Notes: generated by a model from the letters alone, not told the origin. 37,074 nt of DNA from Acidimicrobiia bacterium (GCA_011523635.1 WTGI01000037.1:1-37074); one strand, 5' to 3'; positions 1 to 8,760 are shown, counted from the stretch's first letter. Made by a program: numbers and translations.

Positions 1-126
1 AAATCTTGTAAACACCCTCAAGGCGTATCAGCCCGTCAACGGCCACCGCCGCTCCCTTCCCCACTCGTCACCACGCCTCGCGCGCATGACTCGCATGACC
101 TAACGCCTACCCATGACCCTAGTGTG

Positions 127-194
127 AGACGGGCAGTTCTGCCCGTCTGACCACCCGTGCTTTCTCACGATGCGGAACAGTACCGCATCGTGAG
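127..194. promoter_or_regulatory. Two strong dyads upstream of fhs
   Basis: The 260 bases before fhs hold no convincing gene. They contain two perfect inverted repeats. The first, at 127-148, has 10-bp arms (AGACGGGCAG and its complement) around a TT centre. The second, at 164-194, has 12-bp arms (CTCACGATGCGG and its complement) around a 7-nt loop. Neither is followed by a T-run, so neither is a typical intrinsic terminator. They may end transcription from an upstream gene, act as operators, or fold in the fhs leader. The fhs ribosome site (CGGAG) lies at about 250-254. Function is inferred only from position. Confidence 0.5.
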
Positions 195-260
195 CAAACT
201 GATGGGAAGGATTCTGCGGGTAGGATTCGCATTCGGCAGTTCACCTTCAACGGAGATTGC

Positions 261-2030
261 ATGAATGCTTCCGGTAGGTTTCCCTCCGATCTCGAGATTG
301 CTCAGGCCGCTCCGGTCACACCGATAACCGAGATCGCCGAGTCGATCGGGGTCCGTGCCGACGAGTTGATTCCGTACGGTTCCACCAAGGCCAAGGTCCA
401 CCTCGACATACTGAAGCGGGTCGGCGCCCGTCCACCCGGTAAGTACATCGACGTCACCGCGGTTACACCCACACCTCTCGGGGAAGGCAAGACCACCACC
501 ACGATCGGCCTGGTTCAAGGACTGGGACTCCTCGGGAAGAAGGCCGTCGCCGCCATCCGCCAGCCCTCGATGGGACCCACATTCGGGATCAAGGGCGGGG
601 CGGCAGGGGGTGGCTACAGCCAGGTCATCCCTATGGACGAGTTCAACCTGCACCTCACCGGCGACATGCACGCCATCAGCGTGGCCCACAACCTGGCGGC
701 CGCGGCCATGGACGCCCGCTGGTACCACGAGGGACGTATGAACGACGCCCAGCTCGAGGCGATCGGGCTGGAGCGGCTCAACATCGACATGTTCCGGGCC
801 CAGTGGCGCCGGGTGGTCGACGTCAACGATCGGGCACTGCGCAACGTGGTGCTGGGCCTGGGCGGTCGTATCGACGGCCGGCCCCGCGAGACGGGTTACG
901 ACATCACCGTGGCTTCTGAGCTGATGGCGATCCTGGCGCTCACCGACGGTCACGACTACGCCTCGGCGCTCCGCGACCTCAGGGCCCGCTGCGGGCGGAT
1001 CGTGGTCGGGGCGGACACCGACGGCAACACCATCTCCCTCGACGACCTGGGCGTGGGCGGCGCGGTCACCGTCCTGATGAAGGACACGCTGCATCCCACG
1101 CTCATGCAGACGCTCGAAGGCCAGGCCGCCTTCGTCCATGCGGGTCCGTTCGCCAACATCGCCCATGGCAACTCGTCGATCCTGGCCGACCGGGTGGCGC
1201 TCCAACTGGGGGAGTACGTGGTGACCGAGTCGGGGTTCGGGGCCGACATGGGCATGGAGAAGTTCTTCAACATCAAGTGCCGCGCCTCCGGCTTGAAGCC
1301 CGACGCGGTAGTCCTGGTGGCCACGGTGCGGGCGCTCAAGACCCACGGTGGCGGCCCTCGGGTGGTGGCCGGCCGGCCGCTCGCCCCGGCCTACACGGAG
1401 GAGAACCTGCCACTGCTGGAGGCCGGCCTCATCAACCTGGTGGCGCATATTGAGAACGCCCGCCGCTTCGGGATCGAGGTGGTGGTGGCGGTCAATACCT
1501 TCCCGACCGATACGGAGAACGAGCGCCGGGTGGTCGAGCGGGCCGCCCGGGAGTCGGGAGCGCTGGCGGCGGTCACGACCAGCCACTGGGCGGATGGCGG
1601 GCGCGGTGCGCTGGAGTTTGCCGAGGCGGTGGTGGACGCCTGCGAACGGCCTTCGGATTTCCGTTTCCTATACCCGTCGGAGCGGTCGATCAAGGAGAAG
1701 ATCGAGACCGTCTGCCGGGAGATCTACGGCGCCGGTGGGGTCGACTTTTCCGCCGCCGCGGCGCGCCAGATAGCCGACTTCGAGCGGGCCGGGATGGGGA
1801 ACCTGCCGATCTGCATGGCCAAGACCCCCCTCTCGATCTCGCACGATTCCTCCATGAAGGGGCGGCCGCGCGGGTTCACCGTGCCGGTTCGTGAGGTCAG
1901 GGCGTCGGTCGGCGCCGGTTTCCTGGTGGTGCTCCTGGGCGAGATCCGCACGATGCCGGGACTGGGGGCGCGGCCGGCATACATGAATGTGGACATCGAT
2001 GAAGACGGCAAGATCATCGGCCTGTTCTGA
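261..2030 (+). CDS. fhs: Formate--tetrahydrofolate ligase (formyl-THF synthetase)
   Basis: This cytosolic enzyme joins formate to tetrahydrofolate with ATP, giving N10-formyl-THF. It also runs in reverse, releasing formate and making ATP. The 589-residue product is slightly longer than the usual 550-560. It shows the family ATP-binding loop TPTPLGEGKTTTTIG (residues 69-83), the block RQPSMGPTFGIKGGAAGGGY and the segment DEFNLHLTGDMHAI. The ATG follows CGGAG at a usual spacing. A VOC gene and a formate dehydrogenase follow on the same strand. The context therefore suggests either formate assimilation into folate C1 units or oxidation of C1 units through formate to CO2. The sequence does not show which direction dominates. 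The family assignment is secure. Confidence 0.97.
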   Translation: MNASGRFPSDLEIAQAAPVTPITEIAESIGVRADELIPYGSTKAKVHLDILKRVGARPPGKYIDVTAVTPTPLGEGKTTTTIGLVQGLGLLGKKAVAAIRQPSMGPTFGIKGGAAGGGYSQVIPMDEFNLHLTGDMHAISVAHNLAAAAMDARWYHEGRMNDAQLEAIGLERLNIDMFRAQWRRVVDVNDRALRNVVLGLGGRIDGRPRETGYDITVASELMAILALTDGHDYASALRDLRARCGRIVVGADTDGNTISLDDLGVGGAVTVLMKDTLHPTLMQTLEGQAAFVHAGPFANIAHGNSSILADRVALQLGEYVVTESGFGADMGMEKFFNIKCRASGLKPDAVVLVATVRALKTHGGGPRVVAGRPLAPAYTEENLPLLEAGLINLVAHIENARRFGIEVVVAVNTFPTDTENERRVVERAARESGALAAVTTSHWADGGRGALEFAEAVVDACERPSDFRFLYPSERSIKEKIETVCREIYGAGGVDFSAAAARQIADFERAGMGNLPICMAKTPLSISHDSSMKGRPRGFTVPVREVRASVGAGFLVVLLGEIRTMPGLGARPAYMNVDIDEDGKIIGLF

Positions 2031-2031
2031 C

Positions 2032-2436
2032 TTGTCGGCTGCAGCGGCAGACGGGCCGACAGCCTCGATCCGGTACCTGGTCATAGACTGCCTCGACCTG
2101 GACCGATCGGCTGCCTTCTGGGGCTCGTTGCTCGGCCTGGCGCCCCGGCGGCGGCTCGACAACTACCTGTTCATGGGGCTGGTGCTACCCGGGTGCGAGT
2201 TGGTTCTCCAGCAGGTGGACCGTGTCACGGCCGACAAGAGTCCGGTCCACTTCGACATCGAGGGCTCGAACGAGGAGGACTTTGACAGGATCCTCGCCCG
2301 TACGGTCCGACTTGGTGGCAGAATCGTGGAGACGGTCACGGAGGCCGAGTACGAACTGACGGTATTGGCGGATCCCGACGGAAACGAGTTCTGCGTGAAC
2401 AGGATCCCGTTTCAACCGACTGTCGGTGTTAACTAG
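2032..2436 (+). CDS. VOC-superfamily (glyoxalase/bleomycin-resistance fold) protein
   Basis: This is a small protein of about 134 residues with the betaalphabetabetabeta vicinal-oxygen-chelate pattern. The N-terminal strand IRYLVIDCLDLDRSAAFW and the C-terminal ADPDGNEFCV are typical of actinobacterial VOC proteins. The Glu of the GNEFC strand is the usual metal-ligand position. I chose the TTG at 2032, one base after the fhs stop, because the VOC domain starts just after it. An ATG at 1987 inside fhs would add a 15-residue tail of unrelated sequence. No clear Shine-Dalgarno separates these options. The gene is probably co-transcribed and translationally coupled with fhs. Its substrate cannot be read from the sequence, so a C1-related role is only a guess from position. 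Confidence 0.75.
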   Translation: MSAAAADGPTASIRYLVIDCLDLDRSAAFWGSLLGLAPRRRLDNYLFMGLVLPGCELVLQQVDRVTADKSPVHFDIEGSNEEDFDRILARTVRLGGRIVETVTEAEYELTVLADPDGNEFCVNRIPFQPTVGVN

Positions 2437-2470
2437 GCGGGCGTGAACAGCCGTTGGTGGAGAGTGAGGG

Positions 2471-2482
2471 AAAGGAGGTGAT
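2471..2482 (+). promoter_or_regulatory. Full-length Shine-Dalgarno before the selenoprotein gene
   Basis: AAAGGAGGTGAT lies 3 nt before the ATG at 2486. It is complementary to essentially the whole anti-SD end of 16S rRNA, far stronger than other sites in this window. It fixes the start of the formate dehydrogenase catalytic gene. An ATG at 2481 is in another frame. Confidence 0.8.
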
Positions 2483-2485
2483 GGA

Positions 2486-4420
2486 ATGCCGCGGGTGACC
2501 CTTCCCCGATTGACCACCCCGTACGTGCGACGGGACGGCGAGTTGGCGCCGGCGACATGGGACGAGGCGCTCGACCGGGCGGCGGCCGGGTTGAGCCGCC
2601 ATACCGGTGACGCCTATGCCATGTTCTCGTGCTCCAAGGCGACCAACGAGATGAACTTCCTGGCCCAGAAGTTCGCCAGGCTGGTCATGGGGTCGAACAA
2701 CATCGACTCGTGTAACCGCACCTGACACGCTCCCTCGGTCGCCGGTCTGGCGGCAGTGTTCGGAGTAGGAGGCGGGACATGCTCCTACGAGGAGATCGAG
2801 ACCACGGACGTGATCCTGCTCTGGGGTTCCAATGCCCGGGAGGCCCATCCGATCTTCTTCCATCACCTGATGAAGGGCGTCCGTAGCGGCGCCCGGCTGT
2901 ACGCCATCGACCCGCGCCACACCACCTCGGCCATGTGGGCCGACGTCTGGCTCGGGCTGGAGGTGGGCTCGGACATCGCGCTGGCCAACACGGTCGCACG
3001 CGAGATAATCGCGTCCGGCCTCCAACACGAGGAGTTCATCCGGCACTCCACTACGGGTTTCGAGGCCTATGCCGAATCGGTGGAGCCCTGGACGTTGCAG
3101 CGGGGCGCCGAGGTGACCGGCCTACCCCCCGAAGTCATCCGCCGTATGGCCCACGACTATGCCACCGCGGAGCAGGCCCAGATCTGCTGGACGCTCGGCA
3201 TCACCGAGCATCACAACGCCACCGACAATGTCCTCGCCCTCATAAACCTGGCCCTCCTGACCGGCCATGTGGGTCGCTACGGATCGGGATTGGTTCCGAT
3301 CCGCGGCCAGAACAACGTCCAGGGCGGGGGCGACATGGGCGCGCTGCCCAACCGGCTACCCGGTTTCCAAGAGATCGAGGACCCGGTCTCGCGCGGCAAG
3401 TTCGAGGCCATCTGGGGCCGCTCCGTGCCAGACCGGCCCGGCAAGCATCTGTCGCTGATGCTGGAGGCGATGGAGCACGGCGAGATAACCGCCCTGTACG
3501 TGATCGGCGAGAACCCTGCCCAGTCGGAGGCTCGCTCCGACCATGCCCGCCACCTCCTGCGCGGGCTGGACTTCATGGTGGTACAGGACATCTTCATGAC
3601 CCGGACTGCCGAGTTGGCCGACGTGGTGCTCCCGGCGGCGGCAGGATGGGCCGAGACGGACGGTACGGTGACCTCCTCCGAGCGGCGGGTGCAGCGGGTC
3701 CGTAAGGCTCTCGACCCTCCGGGGGATGCTCGAGATGACCTGCACATCATCTCGGCTCTAGCCGAACGGATGGGCCGGGGCTGGGGGTATCCGACCGCCG
3801 AGGAGGTTTGGGACGAGCTCCGCAGCCTCTCACCCAACCACACCGGTATGTCGTACCGCCGGCTCGCCGAGGCGGGTGGCCTGCAGTGGCCCTGTACGGA
3901 CGAGGACGACCCCGGCACCCTGTTCCTGCACGGTGATCTTTGGGACGATCCGCTGCCTCGCGACCCGGCCCCCTTCTTCCCGACGCCGTGGGCCCCGCCG
4001 GTGGACGAGTTGAGCGAGGATTACCCGATCCGGCTCACCACGGGTCGCCGGCTCGACTCGTACAACACCGGCGTCCAGTCCGGGGGCTACTCATCCCCGC
4101 TGAGGACCTCGGTCGCAGTCGAGGTGGCTCCGGCGGACGCAGCCGCTCTCGGCGTGGCCGAGGGTGACCTGGTCCGTGTCGTATCGCGCCGGGGGTCCGT
4201 GGAGGCGCCCTTGATGATCGACCGGTCGCTCCGTAGAGGCCTGGCCTTCATGGCCGTTCACGATCCCGATGCGGTGGACGTGAACCTTCTCACCATCGAC
4301 GCCTGGGATCCCAAGTCGGGTACTGCCGAGTTCAAGGCCACCGCGGTCCGTATCGATCCGTTGCGCAAGGATGCCGGGAGACGATCGGAGCTCCGTCCCG
4401 TGGCAAACTACCGGGCATGA
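2486..4420 (+). CDS. fdhA: Formate dehydrogenase, selenocysteine-containing molybdopterin catalytic subunit (C-terminal part of a split alpha chain)
   Basis: This is the catalytic part of an NAD-linked formate dehydrogenase that oxidises formate to CO2 at a Mo/W-bis-MGD centre. The reading frame is continuous from 2486 to 4420 except for one TGA at 2723, which I read as Sec80. The context CNRT-U-HAPSVAGL matches the family's active site (Sec or Cys followed by His). Further blocks agree: GITEHHNATDNVLALINLALLTG, PIRGQNNVQGGGDMGALPN, a C-terminal molybdopterin dinucleotide-binding domain from about residue 510 (LTTGRRLDSYNTG), and 644 residues in total. The usual N-terminal Fe4S4 domain is absent. 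The protein starts at LPRLTTPYVRRDGELAPATWDEAL, which normally follows that domain. The missing part is encoded at 6294-7283. Treating the two open frames as separate genes would be an annotation error. Confidence 0.93.
2723..2760 (+). promoter_or_regulatory. UGA(Sec) codon and bacterial SECIS hairpin
   Basis: The TGA is at 2723-2725. Exactly 18 nt later the apical loop GGTCT (2744-2748) sits on the stem CGCC/GGCG (2740-2743 with 2749-2752). A T at 2739 on the 5' side is bulged or wobble-paired. The loop sequence and its distance from the UGA match the E. coli fdhF SECIS recognised by SelB. This supports recoding rather than a nonsense mutation. It predicts selA, selB, selC and selD elsewhere in the genome. 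Confidence 0.88.
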
Positions 4421-4454
4421 GAGCTGTCGGCCACCACAGAGCTGTCGGCCACCA
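4421..4454 (+). repeat. Tandem direct repeat between fdhA and the NuoEF fusion
   Basis: GAGCTGTCGGCCACCA occurs twice in perfect form, at 4421-4436 and 4439-4454, an 18-nt period starting immediately after the fdhA stop. A small CCCC/GGGG hairpin follows at 4461-4475. The function is unknown. The repeat could be a replication-slippage duplication, or it could affect spacing or translation between the two genes. Confidence 0.7.
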
Positions 4455-4519
4455 AGCCATCCCCTTTGTCAGGGGTTTCCCGGCCACCGTCTAGGAGAAC
4501 TCCCATAGACCTGCGACTC

Positions 4520-6301
4520 ATGTCCGCCGAGCCGACCTCCGCGGAGCGGTTGGCCGTTGACGCGTTGCTAGGACCCCCCTCCCCGTCGGGGGATGGGGAA
4601 CCTTCGCAGCCCGCCGAGCGGCGCGTGGCGTTCGGTGGCTATCGCCGCTCGGTGGAGAGCCGCCACATGTTGCTGCCGGCGCTCCATGCGGTGAACGACG
4701 CGATCGGATGGGTCAGCGCCGGGGCGCTCAACTACATTTGCGAGCGGCTTCTGGTGCCGCCCGCGGAGGCGTACGGGGTGGCGGGTTTCTACGCGCTGCT
4801 GTCATTGGAGGAACGACCGGCCCGGGTGGCTCACGTGTGTGACGACGTGGCCTGCCGGACCATGGGCGGCGCCGAGATCCTGGAGGGCCTGGGAGGGCGC
4901 CCCGATGTGCATCCCAGCCCGTGCCTGGGTCAGTGCGACCAGGCCCCGGCTGTCTTCTTCCAGCGGGCCGGCGAGGAGGACACGGTGCTGGTCGGCGCTA
5001 CTTCTGACCGCGTCGAGGAGGTGCTCGACGGCGGCTCCGCCGGGGAGATCCCGCCCAGCGCGCCGCAGGCGGGCGATCCGTCCTTGCGCCTGCTCAAGCG
5101 TATCGGCACGGTCGATCCGACCTCCCTGGAGGCCTACAGGGAGTCCGGCGGTTACCGGGCGCTGGCCCGGGCAGTAGAGATGGGGCCGGATGGGGTCATC
5201 GCCGAGATTAAGGCGTCCGACCTCCGGGGACGGGGGGGTGCCGCCTTCCCGATGGGGATCAAGTGGGAGGCGGTGGCGCGGTCACCTGCCATGCCGCACT
5301 ACCTGATCTGTAACGCCGACGAGTCGGAGCCGGGCACGTTCAAGGACCGGGCGATCATGGAGGGCGACCCCTTCGCGGTGATCGAGTCGATGACCATCGC
5401 CGGGCTGGCCACCGGGTCCGAGCGCGGGTACCTGTACATCCGGGCCGAGTATCCCCTAGCCCAGTCCCGCCTCGAGAACGCCATCGACCGCGCCCGGGCG
5501 GAGGGTCTCCTCGGCGCGGACGTGGCCGGCTCCGGCCGCGCGTTCGAGATCGAGATCCGGCGGGGTGGAGGCGCCTACATCTGCGGTGAGGAGACCGCCC
5601 TGATGGAGTCCATCGAGGGCAAACGGGGAGAGCCGCGCAACAAACCTCCCTTCCCGACCCAGGTGGGCCTGTTCGGACGTCCCACTGTGATCAACAACGT
5701 CGAGACCCTGATCAACGTGCTCGACATAGTGCTCGAAGGGGGAGCCGCGTTCGCGGAGATCGGAACCGGGGAATCGACCGGACCGAAGCTGTTCTGCCTG
5801 GCGGGCGCCGTGGAGCGACCCGGCGTGTACGAGGTGCAGTTCGGGAGGACGTTGGGAGAGCTGATCGATCTGGCCGGTGGCGTCACCGGAACCGGCCGTA
5901 TAGGAGCGGTGATGCTCGGGGGCGCGGCCGGGGTGTTCGTCGGCGAGGACCATCTCGACATGCCGCTGACCTTCGAGGATGCCCGCGCCCGCGGCGCCAC
6001 CCTCGGCTCCGGCGTGATCCTCGTGTTCGACGACCGCACCGACTTCCCGGACATAACCCGGCGGATCGCCCAGTTCTTCCGGGACGAGTCCTGCGGCCAG
6101 TGTGTACCCTGCCGGGTCGGCACCGTCCGCCAGGAGGAGTTGCTGGCTCGGCACGATGGCGGCGAGCCGTTGGACGAGGATCTGTTCGAGGAGGTGGCGC
6201 GGGTGATGATGGACGCCTCGATCTGCGGGCTGGGGCACACTGCGTCCACCGCGATCCGGTCGGTCATCGATCTGGGCCTGCTGGAGCGGTCTCGTGGCTG
6301 A
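4520..6301 (+). CDS. NuoE-NuoF fusion, NAD-linked diaphorase subunit of formate dehydrogenase
   Basis: This fused electron-transfer subunit passes electrons from formate through FMN to NAD. Residues 1 to about 170 form a NuoE-like thioredoxin-fold [2Fe-2S] domain (CDDVAC ... CLGQC). The rest is NuoF-like. It has the nucleotide/FMN motifs LRGRGGAAFPMGIKW, CNADESEPGTFKDR and GGGAYICGEETALMESIEG, then the SLBB region, then the C-terminal 4Fe-4S ligands CGQCVPCRVGT and SICGLG. I favour ATG 4520 because the NuoE domain begins nearby. A TTG at 4466 would add 18 Pro/Arg-rich residues. AGGAG at 4493-4497 is unusually far from 4520, so the start is uncertain. The stop overlaps the next gene by 8 nt, which indicates an operon with both halves of the dehydrogenase. 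Confidence 0.92.
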   Translation: MSAEPTSAERLAVDALLGPPSPSGDGEPSQPAERRVAFGGYRRSVESRHMLLPALHAVNDAIGWVSAGALNYICERLLVPPAEAYGVAGFYALLSLEERPARVAHVCDDVACRTMGGAEILEGLGGRPDVHPSPCLGQCDQAPAVFFQRAGEEDTVLVGATSDRVEEVLDGGSAGEIPPSAPQAGDPSLRLLKRIGTVDPTSLEAYRESGGYRALARAVEMGPDGVIAEIKASDLRGRGGAAFPMGIKWEAVARSPAMPHYLICNADESEPGTFKDRAIMEGDPFAVIESMTIAGLATGSERGYLYIRAEYPLAQSRLENAIDRARAEGLLGADVAGSGRAFEIEIRRGGGAYICGEETALMESIEGKRGEPRNKPPFPTQVGLFGRPTVINNVETLINVLDIVLEGGAAFAEIGTGESTGPKLFCLAGAVERPGVYEVQFGRTLGELIDLAGGVTGTGRIGAVMLGGAAGVFVGEDHLDMPLTFEDARARGATLGSGVILVFDDRTDFPDITRRIAQFFRDESCGQCVPCRVGTVRQEELLARHDGGEPLDEDLFEEVARVMMDASICGLGHTASTAIRSVIDLGLLERSRG

Positions 6302-7283
6302 GGTCACCCTGGCCGTCGACGGGACCGCCGTAACGGTTCCGGGCGGGTCGACCATCCTCGACGCCTGCCGCGCCCTGGGCAACGACCAGCCCACCCTCTG
6401 CTACCTGGACAACCTGACCCCGGTCAACGTCTGCCGGGTATGCGTGGTGGAGGTGGAGGGCAACCGCACGCTAGTGCCCTCATGCAGCCGCCCGGCCGAG
6501 GAGGGGATGGAGGTCGCCACCGACAGCGAGCGGGTGCGCCACTCCCGCAAGATGGTCTACGAGTTCCTGGCCTCCTCGGTCGAGCTGGACCTGGTCGATG
6601 ACGAAACCGTGGCGTGGATGGACCGCTACGGCTGCGATCCCGACCGCTACGGCCCGCCGGCGGATCCGGCCGGCGACCGCGATCGGCGCAAGGCTGGCCA
6701 TCACCGGATCGGGCCCGGGACCGCGGCCGAGACCGTGCACCAGCCTGTCAAGGTGGACAACGAGCTCTACGTGCGGGACTACTCCCGGTGCATCCTCTGC
6801 TACAAGTGCGTGGAGGCCTGCGGGGAGGACGCCCAGAACACCTTCGCCATCGCGGTGGCCGGGCGGGGCTTCGACGCCCGCATCTCGACCGAGTTCGACA
6901 CCGGGCTGACCGACTCGGCCTGCGTCTTCTGCGGGAACTGCATCGGCGTGTGTCCCACCGGCGCCCTCATGTTCCGCAGCGAGTACGAGTTGCGTCAGGC
7001 AGGCATGTGGGAGGAGGAGGGCCAGACCGTCACGCGTACCATCTGCTCGTACTGCGGGGTCGGTTGCAACCTGGACCTCCACGTCCAGGACAACCGGATC
7101 GTGAAGGTCACCTCGCCGATGGACCACTCGGTCACCTCCGGACACCTCTGCATCAAGGGACGGTTCGGTTACGAGTACGTCCAGGAGGTCGGCGACCTAG
7201 CCGTCACGCCCATCGACGAGATTCTCCGGAGAGCCAGGATTGACGACCGAGGGCCGCGCCGGCGCCCCGAGCCGCGCGCCTGA
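6294..7283 (+). CDS. Fe-S subunit equal to the N-terminal part of formate dehydrogenase alpha (2Fe-2S, 2x4Fe-4S, Molybdop_Fe4S4)
   Basis: This is a 329-residue electron-wire protein. Residues 1-80 are a plant-type/NuoG [2Fe-2S] domain with Cys36, 47, 50 and 64. A bacterial-ferredoxin pair follows (SRCILCYKCVEAC and CVFCGNCIGVCPTGAL). The last 80 residues hold the Molybdop_Fe4S4 motif CSYCGVGC ... GHLCIKGRFGYEYV. In ordinary FdhA/NuoG-like chains this block continues directly into the catalytic domain. Here it ends after about 35 non-conserved residues, and the catalytic domain is encoded upstream at 2486-4420. The GTG start follows CTGGAG and overlaps the NuoEF stop by 8 nt. The two proteins presumably assemble into one functional alpha unit, with the Fe4S4 domain supplied in trans. 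Confidence 0.92.
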   Translation: MAEVTLAVDGTAVTVPGGSTILDACRALGNDQPTLCYLDNLTPVNVCRVCVVEVEGNRTLVPSCSRPAEEGMEVATDSERVRHSRKMVYEFLASSVELDLVDDETVAWMDRYGCDPDRYGPPADPAGDRDRRKAGHHRIGPGTAAETVHQPVKVDNELYVRDYSRCILCYKCVEACGEDAQNTFAIAVAGRGFDARISTEFDTGLTDSACVFCGNCIGVCPTGALMFRSEYELRQAGMWEEEGQTVTRTICSYCGVGCNLDLHVQDNRIVKVTSPMDHSVTSGHLCIKGRFGYEYVQEVGDLAVTPIDEILRRARIDDRGPRRRPEPRA

Positions 7284-8478
7284 GGAGTTCATCGGGCCGG
7301 GCCGGGCCGCGGTCCTCTTCTGCGCCGTGATCATGGTCACCCATGGCTTCGGCAACGGCCTGGTTCCCGCCCTCCTACCCCGCATCGGCGAGAGTTTCGG
7401 GTCCGGCTACGGCACCCTCGGCCTGGCCGTGTCCTCCGGACTCCTCGCCTATGGCATGGGCTCCGCCGTGGGCGTCAGGGTCGTGGACGTGTTCCCGCTG
7501 CGGGGAATCATCCTGGCCGCGCTGGCGGTCTGCGTGGTCGGGTTCCTGGTGGCGGCGTGGGCCAGATCGCCGGTCGCTCTGGCCGGCTCGGTGGTGCTCA
7601 TCAGCCTGATGGCGCCGATCAGCTGGTCGGCGTCGGTACGGCTCATCGCCCGGGTGGTGAAGCCTTCATCCCTCGGCCGGGTCACGGTCGTGGCGAGCTC
7701 GGGCGCAGGAGTCGGCGGCGGCATCAACGGTGTGTTCGCCGTCTTTCTGGCCGGGCTGGACGAGTGGAGGCTGGCCTTCGTGATCACAACCGTCGTGTCC
7801 GTGGCGACCGCGCTGGCCATCCTCGTGCTGCTACCGCGCGCTCCTGTCTCGGAGCCCCGCCTGGCCAGGACAGCCGTGCGGCAAAGGGACTGGAGGGATA
7901 CCTGGGCGGTCCGGACCGGTCGGATGGTGATCCTGTTCAGTGTCGCGGCGGGCCTCGGCGGCTTCACGTTCGTCAGCTACATGTCGGCCACGGCGGTGGA
8001 CGAGTTCGGCGTGTCGCCGGTGGCGGTGGCCGGGCTGTGGTGGATCGCATCGTCGGTCGGGCTGATGGCGGCCGTGGTCATGGGCGCCTGGTCGGATCGG
8101 GTGTCGCCGGTGCTGGTCATAGGCGTGATCTCCCTCGTCTACTTCTCCGGCCTGGTCGTCCTGGTCCTGACCTGGTCGTACTCCGGCCTGATGCTGGCTG
8201 CCGTGGGATTCGGGTTCTTCAACTACCCGATATGGGGATTGCTGGGCCACCTGGCCGGGCAGGGCATGGAACCGCGGCTGGCGGTGCGGGCCTTCTCGGG
8301 AGGCCTGACCGCGGCGGCCTGGTGTGCCACGTCGGGAATCGCCCTGGCCGGTTGGTGGATCGACCGGACCGGCAGCTTTCGCATCCCCGTCATCGCGCTG
8401 GCCGCCCTGAGCGGTCTGGTCACCGCCTGGATCACAACCGAGTACCTCCGCCAGCGGGCCAGGGGGTGGAGCGGGTGA
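7240..8478 (+). CDS. MFS transporter
   Basis: This 412-residue integral membrane protein has about 12 hydrophobic segments in two halves, separated near residue 200 by a basic cytoplasmic loop (RLARTAVRQRDWRD). That is the major facilitator layout. The TTG start is preceded by GGAG with 8-nt spacing. It overlaps the end of the Fe-S subunit gene by 44 nt, so it belongs to the formate dehydrogenase operon. The substrate is not evident. Operon context makes formate, oxalate or another one-carbon-related acid a fair guess, but I saw no OFA-specific signature. Confidence 0.85.
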   Translation: MTTEGRAGAPSRAPEEFIGPGRAAVLFCAVIMVTHGFGNGLVPALLPRIGESFGSGYGTLGLAVSSGLLAYGMGSAVGVRVVDVFPLRGIILAALAVCVVGFLVAAWARSPVALAGSVVLISLMAPISWSASVRLIARVVKPSSLGRVTVVASSGAGVGGGINGVFAVFLAGLDEWRLAFVITTVVSVATALAILVLLPRAPVSEPRLARTAVRQRDWRDTWAVRTGRMVILFSVAAGLGGFTFVSYMSATAVDEFGVSPVAVAGLWWIASSVGLMAAVVMGAWSDRVSPVLVIGVISLVYFSGLVVLVLTWSYSGLMLAAVGFGFFNYPIWGLLGHLAGQGMEPRLAVRAFSGGLTAAAWCATSGIALAGWWIDRTGSFRIPVIALAALSGLVTAWITTEYLRQRARGWSG

Positions 8479-8500
8479 AGAAACACTTGGTGGTCGTGCC

Positions 8501-8666
8501 TAGTGGTCTGTCTGCGAAACAACCGGGTGCTCTGGCGGCCATCGGCGTCCCGTCGCTGCGTTCCGCTTCCTCAACGTACCACTGCGGGTACGCTTTCGTC
8601 AGCGGGCCTTGCGAGAAACACCGCTGCCTCGCCATACCACACCGCCATTGCACAGACAGACCACTA
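8501..8666. mobile_element. MITE-like inverted-repeat element, copy 1
   Basis: The element is bounded by TAGTGGTCTGTCTG at 8501-8514 and its exact complement CAGACAGACCACTA at 8653-8666. If the outer TA is a duplicated target dinucleotide, the terminal repeat proper is GTGGTCTGTCTG, which would fit IS630/Tc1-type mobility. It has no coding capacity of its own. The interior holds a hairpin with 6-bp arms, CGTACC/GGTACG (8575-8592). A second copy of the same orientation lies at 9232-9400, close to 90% identical by eye. The element fills most of the gap between the MFS gene and the Yip1-like gene. Confidence 0.82.
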
Positions 8667-8760
8667 GACGCTCGCCGTCGCGGTGGTAGCCTGTTTGATA
8701 TCCCGCCGGCCCTAGTCGCTCCGCTTGTTTCTGCCGGGAGGCCGTAATCTCAAGGACGTC

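Noticed and set aside
165-1586. Long open frame antisense to fhs (and similar ones antisense to eno and glmS)
   Set aside because: These are codon-bias shadows of GC-rich genes; the products are low-complexity Arg/Gly/His-rich and lack recognisable domains.
2723-2725. Nonsense mutation splitting the formate dehydrogenase gene
   Set aside because: The stop lies at the catalytic Sec/Cys codon, the frame continues with full conservation, and a SECIS-like hairpin follows at the standard distance.
4461-4475. Intrinsic terminator between fdhA and the NuoEF fusion
   Set aside because: The hairpin has only a 4-bp stem and is not followed by a T-run; the genes are better seen as one operon.
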